Assembly (NCBI RefSeq): GCF_029892565.1
Contig: NZ_JARXVH010000018.1
Location: 1 to 64,000, forward strand
Direction: 5' to 3'
Source of the DNA: Streptomyces pseudovenezuelae
GTDB taxonomy: Bacteria > Actinomycetota > Actinomycetes > Streptomycetales > Streptomycetaceae
DNA length: 64,000 nt
Shown piece after piece: positions 10,101-17,890 of this stretch. Every line of letters starts with the position of its first letter. Position 1 is the stretch's first letter. Below the pieces are notes generated by a model that was not told the DNA's origin, searched no databases, and saw only the letters and a list, made by a program, of their open reading frames with translations. The position numbers were made by a program, and so were the translations under genes.

Positions 10101-11232
10101 CGAGCGTGGTGTGGTACATGCGGAGGCGGGGCGTCCGGAGGAGGCGTTGGCGGATCTGGACCGGGCGGTGGAGCTGGATCCGGAGTACGGGTGGGCCTTC
10201 GCCCAGCGCGGTGCGGTGCATCGGGAGGCGGGTCGTCTGGAGGAGGCGCTGGCGGACCTGGACCGGGCGGTGGAGATCGCTCCGACGGACGACTGGAGCC
10301 TCGCGGTACGTGGTTCGTTGCACCGGCAGGCGGGTCGTCTGGAGGAGGCGTTGGCGGATCTGAACCGGGCGGTGGAGCTGGATCCGGAAGACGGCTGGAA
10401 CCTGGTCGAGCGTGGTCTGGTGCACCGGGAGGCGGGTCGTCTGGGGGAGGCGCTGGTCGATTTGAACCGCGCGGTGGAGCTCGAACCGGAGAGTGACTGG
10501 GCCATCGGCGAGCGTGGCTACGTCCACCAACTGGCCGGACGCATCGACGAGTCCGTCGCCGACTTCACCCGCGCCATCGAGCTCGATCCCCTGGACTCAT
10601 GGGACTTCGCCGAACGCGGACACTCCCATCGGCGAGCAGGACGGTACGAGGAGGCGCTCACGGACCTGAACCGGGCTGTCGAACTCGATCCCGCCCAGGA
10701 CATGGCTCTCGTATACCGCGCTGAAACGCATCGGCTGGCCGGCCGACCGGACCACGCCGTCGCCGACTTCACCCGAGTCCTGGAGAACGACCCCTCCTAC
10801 GACTGGGCCCGGGAGCAGCGAGCCCTCACCCACCAGACGGCCGGTCACCTGGACGAGGCGCGTGCCGACCTCCGGCACCTCCTGGCCAAGGACGACGTGG
10901 ACATTCAGGCCCGGTTGCAGCTGGTGGTGCTCGACAGCCGCGAACACGGACTGGACGCCCACCGCAAGGACTGGCGTGGGTTCCTCGACCTCGCCGACCA
11001 GGACGGCGACGAGGACATCACCCGCTTCGCCGCCCTCCTACGCCCTCTTCTGGTGGACCGTGGCGGCGACATCGAGACACCGGCCCGCCGACTCCTGGAG
11101 GCGATCGTCGATCAGGAGGGGGCCGACGACCTCGCCGTCTGGCTGAGCGAGTTGGAAGCCATCCCCGGAGACCACGTCCCAGACGTCCGACGACTGCGCC
11201 AACGTCTGCACGATCACCGAGCCCGCCTCTGA
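7189..11232 (+). CDS. STAND-like P-loop NTPase fused to ~20 amplified TPR repeats
   Basis: This is a 1347-residue cytoplasmic protein of unknown role. Residues ~35-420 look like a P-loop NTPase of the STAND/AAA type: Walker A GVGGVGKST at residues 67-75 and a likely Walker B FLVLFFDTWEQS around Asp236. The two are unusually far apart, separated by a low-complexity Glu/Ala/Gly/Asp-rich insert. A helical region follows, then from residue ~573 about twenty uninterrupted 34-residue TPR units of the form GRLEEALADLDRAVELDPEDDW. The central units are nearly identical to one another at DNA level. The ATG at 7189 has a strong GGGGGAGGGGG site; the in-frame open stretch back to 6523 is antisense-like overlap with glgC. 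STAND proteins are usually signalling or defence switches whose repeats sense a ligand. The 26-base spacing suggests co-transcription with glgC. Confidence 0.85.
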   Translation: MTQGNARRPQGDVQRPSRGELTGPEGRIGAEGQQVFVGRHAERAAFADNLARDPGRDGFHRLFHVHGVGGVGKSTLVRRWEATARAHGALTAVVDGADVRGVVETMKAVEAELGLQAGGLKDADASLARHENQRGADGPAVAADGESPSPDSEAAPQALKDGSAPIPGDAVVAGAVSPGVIGQVNGWTGATARDQRLRARGSDEGSPDAVARLSSTFVKELVRLAGRQPFLVLFFDTWEQSGPFLDGWARDLLLDGFGPLPANIVVVLAGRDPLDESGWAPLRAHAAEVPLEVFTEREARDLLAARGATDEAAVTSILDTALGLPLLLDVLAGTRPSHVAAHESAGAPVDIAVDRFLHWIDDIGQRDAVLGCSLPLRFDEEIFRAAVPAAEADLFPWLRARPFVTDRDGHCRYHDVVRTSMLRHQRASSPQNWIDDHTRLADAFTGLRTAHEASLAADSRWADDTWRGHRLDETYHRLCAHPDEHLPAALEEAIHAAGQDLPTLRRWADTLGRAGVDSDAPAVADWGRRLTEATAGEQGVFNGLAALLTAPDLSAEARASAHLYRGRYLHHADRLDEAIVELGRAIDIHPATAVAYQERGEAHHWLDYSGEAVGDLVDSLDLDPGLVRSYALLGAVELWRECPEDAIPAFDRALALGPDSDWIRCHRGTAHLVEGNLGPALADLNRALELDPGYEVALAVRGVLHGRAGRLDEAVADLSRAVELDPEYGWAFGRRGVMHRQAGRAAQALADLARALELNPKDTWALVTRGDLYSDEGRPEEALADLNRAVELESWSLSALAGRSSLHRQAGRLEEALADLDRAVEIAPTDDWSFAVRGSLHRQAGRLEEALADLNRAVELDPEDDWNLVERGLVHRQAGRLDEALADLDRALELDPEYAWAFAQRGAVRRRAGLTEEALVDLNRALELDPEDEWTVAERGVAHSEAGRLEEALVDLDRAVELDPEDEWIIVERGVVHAEAGRPEEALADLDRAVELDPEYGWAFAQRGAVHREAGRLEEALADLDRAVEIAPTDDWSLAVRGSLHRQAGRLEEALADLNRAVELDPEDGWNLVERGLVHREAGRLGEALVDLNRAVELEPESDWAIGERGYVHQLAGRIDESVADFTRAIELDPLDSWDFAERGHSHRRAGRYEEALTDLNRAVELDPAQDMALVYRAETHRLAGRPDHAVADFTRVLENDPSYDWAREQRALTHQTAGHLDEARADLRHLLAKDDVDIQARLQLVVLDSREHGLDAHRKDWRGFLDLADQDGDEDITRFAALLRPLLVDRGGDIETPARRLLEAIVDQEGADDLAVWLSELEAIPGDHVPDVRRLRQRLHDHRARL
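8905..10896 (+). repeat. tandem 102-bp TPR-coding repeats with a 612-bp duplicated block
   Basis: Units start every 102 bases from 8905 to 10843 (8905, 9007, 9109 and so on). Units 8-9 (9619-9822) and 14-15 (10231-10434) are almost identical, an offset of 612 bases or exactly six units. Units 10 and 13 resemble each other at an offset of three units. This is recent in-frame duplication or gene conversion within the TPR array, and length variation between strains and assembly collapse are both plausible. Confidence 0.9.
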
Positions 11233-11252
11233 ACCGACCCGACCGGCCCCTG

Positions 11253-11324
11253 TTGTCATGTCCCTGGACGGCACGCCGATTCCGTGTTGTCATGCCAACT
11301 GTTTGCCATGCCAACGTTGTCATG
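11253..11324 (+). promoter_or_regulatory. repeated TTGnCATG motifs before the PA14-GH2 gene
   Basis: TTGTCATG occurs at 11253-11260, 11287-11294 and 11317-11324, and TTGCCATG at 11303-11310. Two of these are full palindromic sites of the form TTGnCATGnCAA (11287-11298 and 11303-11314). They occupy the short gap between the TPR gene and the GH2 start and overlap its leader, so they are probably an operator cluster for a sugar regulator. The regulator is not identified. Confidence 0.5.
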
Positions 11325-11332
11325 GAGGTTGC

Positions 11333-13942
11333 ATGCGCATCACCCGGCTCAGAAACCGACTCGCGTTACTCCTCGCCATAGCTCTCGGCATCGCCGGACT
11401 GGTCGCCGTCCCGGCCGCGACCGCCGCCGCCGAGCCCCCCGAAGTCCACGGTCTGAAGGGCGAGTACTACACCCAGTCCGCCCCCGGCGCCTTCGACTTC
11501 GACCAGCTCAAAGCCACCGGCTTCGACCCGAACCTCGACTTCGCCAACCTCGAACCCCGCCTCGCCTTCACCACCGGACAGTCCGACGACGTCAGCGTCC
11601 GCTGGACCGGAAAGATCGTCCCGGAGAAGACCGGCGCCCACACCTTCTCGATCATCGGCGACAACGGCTTCCGCCTGTGGGTCGGCGGACAGCTCGTCAT
11701 CGACCACTGGGTCGACGACTGGGACCGCGAACAGACCGCCGCCCCGGTCGAGTTGACCGCGGGGCAGTCCTACGACATCAAGGTCGAGTACTTCGAGCAC
11801 TACGGCGGCTCCAACCTCCACCTGCGCTGGACCCAGCCCGGTGGCAGCAAGGAGGCCGTCCCGCAGTCGGCGTTCCGTCTGCCCGACGGATTCGACTACG
11901 ACGGCGCCATCGCGACCACCGTCACCGGCACCGGCCGCACCCTGAAGCTCGACTTCGCGCAGCCCCTCGCCGCGCCCCCGGCCACCCTCACCGACCACGT
12001 CGAGGCGGTGATCGGCGGCGCCAAGTGGCCTTTGGGCACTGCCACGTTGGACCCGGCCGACCCCAAGTCCCTGCTCATCGCGCTCGACGAACCCGTCGTG
12101 GGCAACAAGGCCGGCACCGCACCCGGCATCGCCGACGTCCGCTACGACGGAAACGGCGGCCTGAGCCGAGCCGATGGCAACGTTATCAATGGGTTCTGGA
12201 GCAGCGGCCCCAATCACTCCACGTACGAGCTGCGCACCAAGTGGGCGGACCAGGTGGGCCCGGACAACGCCCTCCCCGAGTACCCGCGTCCGCAGCTGAC
12301 GCGTGCCGACTGGCGCAATCTCAACGGGCGTTGGCAGTTCGCTGCCGCCACGGCGGGCGAGCAGCCGCCGGTCGGCAAGAACCTCGCCGAGCGCATCCTC
12401 GTCCCCTACCCCGTCGAGTCCCAGCTCTCCGGGCTCGAACGGCACGAGGACCGCATGTGGTACCGCCGCACCTTCACCGTCCCCGCGGACTGGAAGATCG
12501 GCTCCGCTCAGAGGCTGCGGCTCAACTTCGGGGCCGTCGACTGGCGCAGCGAGGTCTACGTCAACGGCGTCAAGGTCACCGAACACCAGGGCGGCTACGA
12601 CAAGTTCAGCGCCGACGTCACCGACGCGCTGAAGCCCGGCCGCACCCAGGAGCTGATCGTCGGGGTGTACGACCCCACCGACGCGGCCGGCGGCGAGAAC
12701 CCGCCGATCGGCAAGCAGCGCCTGGACCCGAGCGGCATCTGGTACACGCCGACCTCGGGCATCTGGCAGACGGTGTGGATGGAGCCGGTCGCCACCGACC
12801 ACGTCGACTCCCTCAAGCTGACCCCCGACGTCGCGCACGGCACCGTCGCGGTCGAGGCACAGGGAGTGCGGGACGGCGTACCGATCACGGCGACGGCGTA
12901 CGACGGGAAGCGCAAGGTCGCGACGGCGCACGGCCGCACCGGCGGTCCGCTGACCCTGAGCATCAAGAACCCCCATCTCTGGTCGCCCGACGACCCGTTC
13001 CTCTACGACCTGAAGGTCACCGTCGGCAAGGACCGCGTCGGCAGCTACTTCGGGATGCGCTCGATCGCCGTGGAGAAGGTCAACGGTGTCCCGCGCACGG
13101 TCCTCAACGGCAAGCCGATCTTCATGATGGCCACGCTCGACCAGGGCTTCTGGCCCGACGGCCTCTACACCGCGCCGACCGACGAGGCGCTGGCGTACGA
13201 CCTGAAGGTGCACAAGCAGCTCGGGTTCAACTCCGTGCGCAAGCACATCAAGGTCGAGCCCGACCGCTGGTTCTACTGGGCCGACCGGCTGGGCCTGATG
13301 GTGTGGCAGGACATGCCCGCGATGACCGCGGGGGTGAACCCGTCCGCCGCCGCCCGCGCCGAGTACGAGCGCGAGATGAAGCAGATGATCGACGAGCACA
13401 TCAGCAGCCCGTCGGTCGTCATGTGGGTCACCTTCAACGAGGGCTGGGGCCAGTACGACGAGGCCCGCATCGCCGACCAGGCGAAGGCCTGGGACCCGAC
13501 CCGGCTGGTCAACAGCATGTCCGGCATCAACCTCGGCGTGGACGGCGGCACCGGCGACATCATCGACGAACACGGCTATCCAAGTCCCGCCCTGCCACCC
13601 AACCCCGACGGTCAACGCGCCCTGGTGAGCGGGGAGTACGGCGGTCTCGGGCTCGCGGTGCCGGGCCACGCCTGGTCGGTCCAGCAGTCGTACGTCGACG
13701 TCGACCCGGCGGCCTACACCGACGACTACCTCACCAAGCTCGCCGAGGTGCACGCCCTGGCCTGCAAGGGGAGCAACGGCGCGGTCTACACCCAGATCTC
13801 GGACGTCGAGGGCGAGCTGAACGGCCTGCTGACGTACGACCGAAGGGTGCTCAAGCCCGACACACAGCGGGTGAAGGCCGCCCAGCAGGCCCTGATCCGC
13901 GACGCTTCGCAAGCGACTCCCGCAGGGTGCCCGACGCCCTGA
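11333..13942 (+). CDS. secreted PA14-containing glycoside hydrolase family 2 protein
   Basis: The gene encodes an 869-residue exported glycosidase. A signal peptide (to about residue 33) is followed by a PA14 carbohydrate-binding domain at ~38-185 (GLKGEYYTQS, GDNGFRLWVGG, VEYFEHYGGSNLHLRW). Then come a GH2 jelly-roll (WYRRTFTVPADW), an Ig-like domain and a TIM barrel. The probable acid/base is Glu703 in FNEGWGQYD and the probable nucleophile Glu768 in SGEYGG. GH2 enzymes are retaining beta-galactosidases, beta-mannosidases or beta-glucuronidases; which one this is cannot be told. The ATG at 11333 has GGAGG at good spacing and gives a clean signal peptide; the ATG at 11258 has none. Codon 12 (11366-11368) is TTA, so translation should depend on the bldA tRNA. 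GH92 follows 29 bases downstream. Confidence 0.88.
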   Translation: MRITRLRNRLALLLAIALGIAGLVAVPAATAAAEPPEVHGLKGEYYTQSAPGAFDFDQLKATGFDPNLDFANLEPRLAFTTGQSDDVSVRWTGKIVPEKTGAHTFSIIGDNGFRLWVGGQLVIDHWVDDWDREQTAAPVELTAGQSYDIKVEYFEHYGGSNLHLRWTQPGGSKEAVPQSAFRLPDGFDYDGAIATTVTGTGRTLKLDFAQPLAAPPATLTDHVEAVIGGAKWPLGTATLDPADPKSLLIALDEPVVGNKAGTAPGIADVRYDGNGGLSRADGNVINGFWSSGPNHSTYELRTKWADQVGPDNALPEYPRPQLTRADWRNLNGRWQFAAATAGEQPPVGKNLAERILVPYPVESQLSGLERHEDRMWYRRTFTVPADWKIGSAQRLRLNFGAVDWRSEVYVNGVKVTEHQGGYDKFSADVTDALKPGRTQELIVGVYDPTDAAGGENPPIGKQRLDPSGIWYTPTSGIWQTVWMEPVATDHVDSLKLTPDVAHGTVAVEAQGVRDGVPITATAYDGKRKVATAHGRTGGPLTLSIKNPHLWSPDDPFLYDLKVTVGKDRVGSYFGMRSIAVEKVNGVPRTVLNGKPIFMMATLDQGFWPDGLYTAPTDEALAYDLKVHKQLGFNSVRKHIKVEPDRWFYWADRLGLMVWQDMPAMTAGVNPSAAARAEYEREMKQMIDEHISSPSVVMWVTFNEGWGQYDEARIADQAKAWDPTRLVNSMSGINLGVDGGTGDIIDEHGYPSPALPPNPDGQRALVSGEYGGLGLAVPGHAWSVQQSYVDVDPAAYTDDYLTKLAEVHALACKGSNGAVYTQISDVEGELNGLLTYDRRVLKPDTQRVKAAQQALIRDASQATPAGCPTP

Positions 13943-13971
13943 CCCCCCCACGCATCCGGAGGACTTCCCGC

Positions 13972-16287
13972 ATGAGATGGACCCGGCGCCTGCGCCTGAG
14001 CATGGCGGGGGCGGTGGCAGCGTCCGCGCTGTTCGCCGTCCCCGCCACCGCCCAGGCCTCGCCCGACAGTCGGCTCACCGACCTGGTCAACCCGTTCATC
14101 GGTACCGAGAACGACGGCAACACCTACCCCGGGGCGGCCGTGCCCTTCGGCATGGTGCAGTTCTCGCCGGACACCGGCCACAACACCGGCTACGACTACT
14201 CCCAGAACCACATCCGCGGCTTCTCGCTCGTCCACCTCTCGGGCGTCGGCTGCGGCCTCGGCGGCGATCTGCCCGTGCTGCCGACCACGGGTGACGTCAC
14301 GCAGACGGACTACGCCCAGTACGCGGCCGAGTTCAGCCACGACGACGAGCAGGCGAGCCCCGGCTACTACCAGGTCGGCCTGAAGACCGGCATCGAGGCC
14401 GAACTGACGGCGACCGCGCGCACCGGCGTGCAGCGCTACACCTTCCCGGCCACCGACAAGGCCAACGTCCTGCTGAACGCGGCCCAGTCGCTGCACAGCG
14501 GGGTCACCTCGAAGGTGGAGGTGCTCGACAACCGGACCGTGCGCACCGCCATCACCGGCCGCGGCTTCTGCCAGGACACCAAGCCGTACACCGTCTACAC
14601 GATCACGCACTTCGACCGTCCCTTCACCACGTACGGCACCTGGGACGGCTCCACGGTGACCGCCGGTTCGAAGACGGGCAGCGGCGGCGCGTACGTCCGC
14701 TTCGACACGGGCAAGGACCGTACGGTCGAGGCGACCACCGCGCTGTCCTACGTCGACGCGCACGGCGCGGCCGTCAACCTCCGTGCGGAGGGCGGGCGTT
14801 CCTTCGACACCGTGCGCCACGGCGCCCAGCGGGCGTGGGAGGACCGGCTGGACGACGTACGCGCGAAGGGCGGCTCCGACACTCTGCGGCGGACCTTCTA
14901 CTCGTGCCTGTACCGGTCGTTCCTCGCGCCCAACATCGGCAGTGACGTGGACGGCCGCTACACCGGCTGGGACCAGAAGATCCACCGCGCGAAGGGCTTC
15001 ACGTACTACCAGAACTGGTCCCTGTGGGACACCTACCGCACCCAGTCCCAGCTCCTCTCCCTGCTCGCGCCCCGCGAGGCGCGCGACATGGCGATCTCCG
15101 TGATCAAGATCGACGAGGAGAGCGGCTGGCTGCCCAAGTGGGGCTACGGCACGGTCGAGACGAACATCATGACCGGCGACCCGGTCACACCGTTCCTCAC
15201 CAACGCCTACCAGCAAGGATTGTTGAAGGGCTACGAGGAGCGGGCCTATCGGGCGCTCAAGCAGAACGCCGACGGGGTGCCGCCCACCGACTCGCCGGCC
15301 GTGGGTCGCGAGGCCAACGCGGAGTACATCGCGGACGGCTTCGCCCCGTACATCAAGGACCGCCCGCACGTGAAGCCCGGTGACTCGGACTACGACCACG
15401 GGGCCTCGGCCACCCTGGAGTACGCCCTGTCGGACGCGATGCTGGCGCAGATGGCACGCGACCTGGGGCACGGTGCCGACGCCGCGCGGTACGCCGCCCG
15501 GGCCCAGAGCTACCGGAACATCTTCGACCCCTCGACCGGCTTCTTCCGTGCCCGCGACGCCTCCGGCGCCTTCGTCGGACCGGCCGACCCGGCGAAGAGC
15601 GAGGGCTTCCACGAGGGCACGTCCTGGCAGTACCAGTGGCTGGTGCCGCAGGACCTGCCGGGCATGGTCGACCTGATCGGCGGGCAGCAGGCGGCCAACG
15701 ACCGGCTCGACTCCTTCTTCGCCTACGACCAGCTGCTGGCCGACCCGGCGAAGACCGCGCGCGAGGTGTGGGTCAACGGGCCGTACGACTACTACAACGC
15801 GGACAAGTACAACCCGCAGAACGAGCCCGACCTGATCGCCCCGTACACCTACCTGTCCACCGGCCAGCCCTGGAAGACGACCGACGTCGTCCATGCCGCG
15901 CTGACCCTGTTCACGGACGGCCCGACCGGCATGACCGGCAACGACGACCTCGGCACGATGTCCGCGTGGAACGTGCTGTCGTCGATCGGGATCTTCCCGG
16001 TCCAGCCCGGCTACGACACCTGGGGCCTGTCCACGCCGGTCTTCGAGCGGGTCGACCTGACCCTGGACCGCCACTACTACCCGCGCGGTGCCCTGACGAT
16101 CACCGCGTCCGGCACCTCGGCCACCGACCGGTACGTCCAGTCGGCCCGGGCGGACGGGGCGGCGTACGACCGGACCTATCTGACGACCGGCGACCTGCGC
16201 TCCCTGCGCTCGCTGTCGTTCACGGTCGGCCCGCAGCCGTCTGAGTGGGGAACATCACCGAAGGCGGCGCCACCTGCGCTGAAGTGA
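13972..16287 (+). CDS. secreted GH92 alpha-mannosidase
   Basis: The gene encodes a 771-residue exported enzyme. A signal peptide ends near ATAQASPDS. The mature protein opens with the GH92 hallmark VNPFIGTENDGNTYPGA and PFGMVQFSPD, and continues with GFSLVHLSGVGC, the NEPDLIAPYTY region and the C-terminal GNDDLGTMSAW motif that carries catalytic acids in this family. GH92 enzymes are Ca2+-dependent inverting exo-alpha-mannosidases, mostly acting on alpha-1,2/1,3 mannose of N-glycans and yeast mannan. Length is normal for the family (~750). GGAGGA precedes the ATG. It probably forms a two-gene operon with the PA14-GH2 gene and is closed by a strong terminator. The longer open frame from 11284 overlaps that gene and is not real. 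Confidence 0.94.
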   Translation: MRWTRRLRLSMAGAVAASALFAVPATAQASPDSRLTDLVNPFIGTENDGNTYPGAAVPFGMVQFSPDTGHNTGYDYSQNHIRGFSLVHLSGVGCGLGGDLPVLPTTGDVTQTDYAQYAAEFSHDDEQASPGYYQVGLKTGIEAELTATARTGVQRYTFPATDKANVLLNAAQSLHSGVTSKVEVLDNRTVRTAITGRGFCQDTKPYTVYTITHFDRPFTTYGTWDGSTVTAGSKTGSGGAYVRFDTGKDRTVEATTALSYVDAHGAAVNLRAEGGRSFDTVRHGAQRAWEDRLDDVRAKGGSDTLRRTFYSCLYRSFLAPNIGSDVDGRYTGWDQKIHRAKGFTYYQNWSLWDTYRTQSQLLSLLAPREARDMAISVIKIDEESGWLPKWGYGTVETNIMTGDPVTPFLTNAYQQGLLKGYEERAYRALKQNADGVPPTDSPAVGREANAEYIADGFAPYIKDRPHVKPGDSDYDHGASATLEYALSDAMLAQMARDLGHGADAARYAARAQSYRNIFDPSTGFFRARDASGAFVGPADPAKSEGFHEGTSWQYQWLVPQDLPGMVDLIGGQQAANDRLDSFFAYDQLLADPAKTAREVWVNGPYDYYNADKYNPQNEPDLIAPYTYLSTGQPWKTTDVVHAALTLFTDGPTGMTGNDDLGTMSAWNVLSSIGIFPVQPGYDTWGLSTPVFERVDLTLDRHYYPRGALTITASGTSATDRYVQSARADGAAYDRTYLTTGDLRSLRSLSFTVGPQPSEWGTSPKAAPPALK

Positions 16288-16303
16288 TCACAGGCGTCTC
16301 ATG

Positions 16304-16332
16304 CGTCCCGCCCCTCCCAAAGGGGCGGGACG
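16304..16332 (+). terminator. intrinsic terminator-like hairpin after GH92
   Basis: CGTCCCGCCCCT (16304-16315) pairs perfectly with AGGGGCGGGACG (16321-16332) around a 5-base CCCAA loop, 16 bases past the GH92 stop. There is no long T tract, as is usual in Streptomyces. Confidence 0.85.
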
Positions 16333-16431
16333 TAATCTGCTGTTAACTGTGCGTAGCTTGATCGTACTTGACCGTAATCGCCAGAGGGGAGTTGACTGCT
16401 GGCTCACCCTTCGTCGACGCGAGGCAAGCCA

Positions 16432-17787
16432 TTGAATTCTGACCTGCTCGCTCCCCTCGACCTGGCGTTCTGGAACATCGAGTCCCCCGAACACCCCATG
16501 CACCTCGGCGCACTCGGCGTCTTCTCCGCCCACTCGCCCACCGCGGGCGCCCACGCGGCCGACCTGCTCGCGGCCCGGGCCGCCGGGGTCCCCGGTCTGC
16601 GGATGCGCATCCGCGACGTATGGCAGTCGCTCTCCGTCCACGCGTTCACCCGCGGCTTCCGGCCGTTCTCCTTCGGCGGCGCCACCCGTGAGGCCGACCC
16701 CGACTTCGACCCACAGCAGCACGTCCGGCTGCACGCCCCCACCGCCGACTTCCACGAGGTCGCGGGCCGGCTCATGGAGCGCCCGCTGGAGCGCGACCGG
16801 CCGCCCTGGGAGGCGCATGTGCTGCCGGGGGAGGACGGGGTGTCCTTCGCCGTGCTGTTCAAGTTCCACCACGCCCTCGCCGACGGGCTGCGCGCACTGA
16901 CGCTCGCCGCCGCCGTCCTGGACCCGATGGACCTGCCCACGCGCCGGCCGCGCCGTGAGGAGCCCAAGCGCGGCCCGCTGCCGGACGTACGCAGGCTGCC
17001 CGAGCTGGTCCGGGGCGCCCTGTCCGACGTGGGCCGGGCCCTCGACATCGGCGCCTCCGTCGCCGTCTCCACCCTCGGTACGCAGTCCTCGGCCGCGCTC
17101 ACCGCCGCGCCCACCGGCACCCGGCGCACCGCCGGAGTGGTCGTCGACATCGACGACGTGCACCGCATCCGCAAGTCCGAGGGCGGCACCGTCAACGACG
17201 TACTGATCGCGGTCGTGGCGGGCGCCCTGCGCCGCTGGCTCGACGAACGCGGCGACGGCAGCGAGGGCGTGGCACCGCGGGCCCTGATCCCCGTCTCCAA
17301 ACGCCGCCCGCGCACCGCCCAGCCGCAGGGCAACCGCCTCTCCGGCTACCTGATACGGCTCCCGGTCGACGACCCCGATCCGCTCCGGCGCCTCGGCACG
17401 GTCCGCAGCGCCATGAACCGCAACAAGGACGCCGGTCCCAACCGCGGCGCGGGCGCCGTCGCCCTGCTCGCCGACCATGTGCCGCTGCTCGCGCACCGGC
17501 TCGGCGGGCCGCTGGTCAGCCAGGCCGCCCGGCTCTGGTTCGACATCCTGGTCACCAGCGTGCCCCTGCCGAGCATCGGCCTGAAGCTCGGCGGCAACCC
17601 GGTCACCGAGGTCTATCCGCTCGCCCCGCTGGCCCGCGGCCAGGCGCTGGCGGTGGCCGTCTCGACGTACCGCGGACACGTCCACTACGGGCTCGTCGCC
17701 GACGCCGAGGCCGTCCCGGATCTTGACCGGTTCGCCGCCGCGCTGACCGCGGAGGTGGAGACGCTGATCACTGCCTGCGGCTCCTGA
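16432..17787 (+). CDS. wax ester synthase / diacylglycerol acyltransferase (WS/DGAT)
   Basis: The gene encodes a 451-residue acyltransferase that transfers acyl-CoA to diacylglycerol or fatty alcohol, making storage triacylglycerol or wax esters at the membrane. The active-site motif HHxxxDG is present as HHALADG (His146-His147 to Gly152), and the protein begins with the family pattern LAPLDLAFWNIESPEHPMHLG. The C-terminal conserved NVxGP-like patch is weaker here (TSVPLPSIGLKLGG). The only usable start is TTG at 16432, with a modest GAGG about 8 bases before it. It is transcribed alone after the GH92 terminator. It ends about 100 bases before the atypical SDR, which may be co-transcribed. 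TAG storage is common in Streptomyces; the acyl acceptor here is unknown. Confidence 0.88.
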   Translation: MNSDLLAPLDLAFWNIESPEHPMHLGALGVFSAHSPTAGAHAADLLAARAAGVPGLRMRIRDVWQSLSVHAFTRGFRPFSFGGATREADPDFDPQQHVRLHAPTADFHEVAGRLMERPLERDRPPWEAHVLPGEDGVSFAVLFKFHHALADGLRALTLAAAVLDPMDLPTRRPRREEPKRGPLPDVRRLPELVRGALSDVGRALDIGASVAVSTLGTQSSAALTAAPTGTRRTAGVVVDIDDVHRIRKSEGGTVNDVLIAVVAGALRRWLDERGDGSEGVAPRALIPVSKRRPRTAQPQGNRLSGYLIRLPVDDPDPLRRLGTVRSAMNRNKDAGPNRGAGAVALLADHVPLLAHRLGGPLVSQAARLWFDILVTSVPLPSIGLKLGGNPVTEVYPLAPLARGQALAVAVSTYRGHVHYGLVADAEAVPDLDRFAAALTAEVETLITACGS

Positions 17788-17890
17788 TCCCGCCGGGTTT
17801 GGAGGACCGGGCCGGCGCTCCGTAAAATTCGCCGTTCGACAGTGGGTGCGATCGGAGCGCCACGCGGGACAGCAGGGAAGCGGCAGCGCG

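Noticed and set aside
7171..10530. Very long antisense open frame opposite the TPR gene
   Set aside because: It mirrors the sense repeats (VQIRQRLLQTTRLP-type units), is explained by GC-rich third positions, has no family similarity and conflicts with a well-supported gene.
8905..10896. CRISPR or direct-repeat array
   Set aside because: The 102-bp period equals exactly one 34-residue TPR unit in frame; the repeats are coding.
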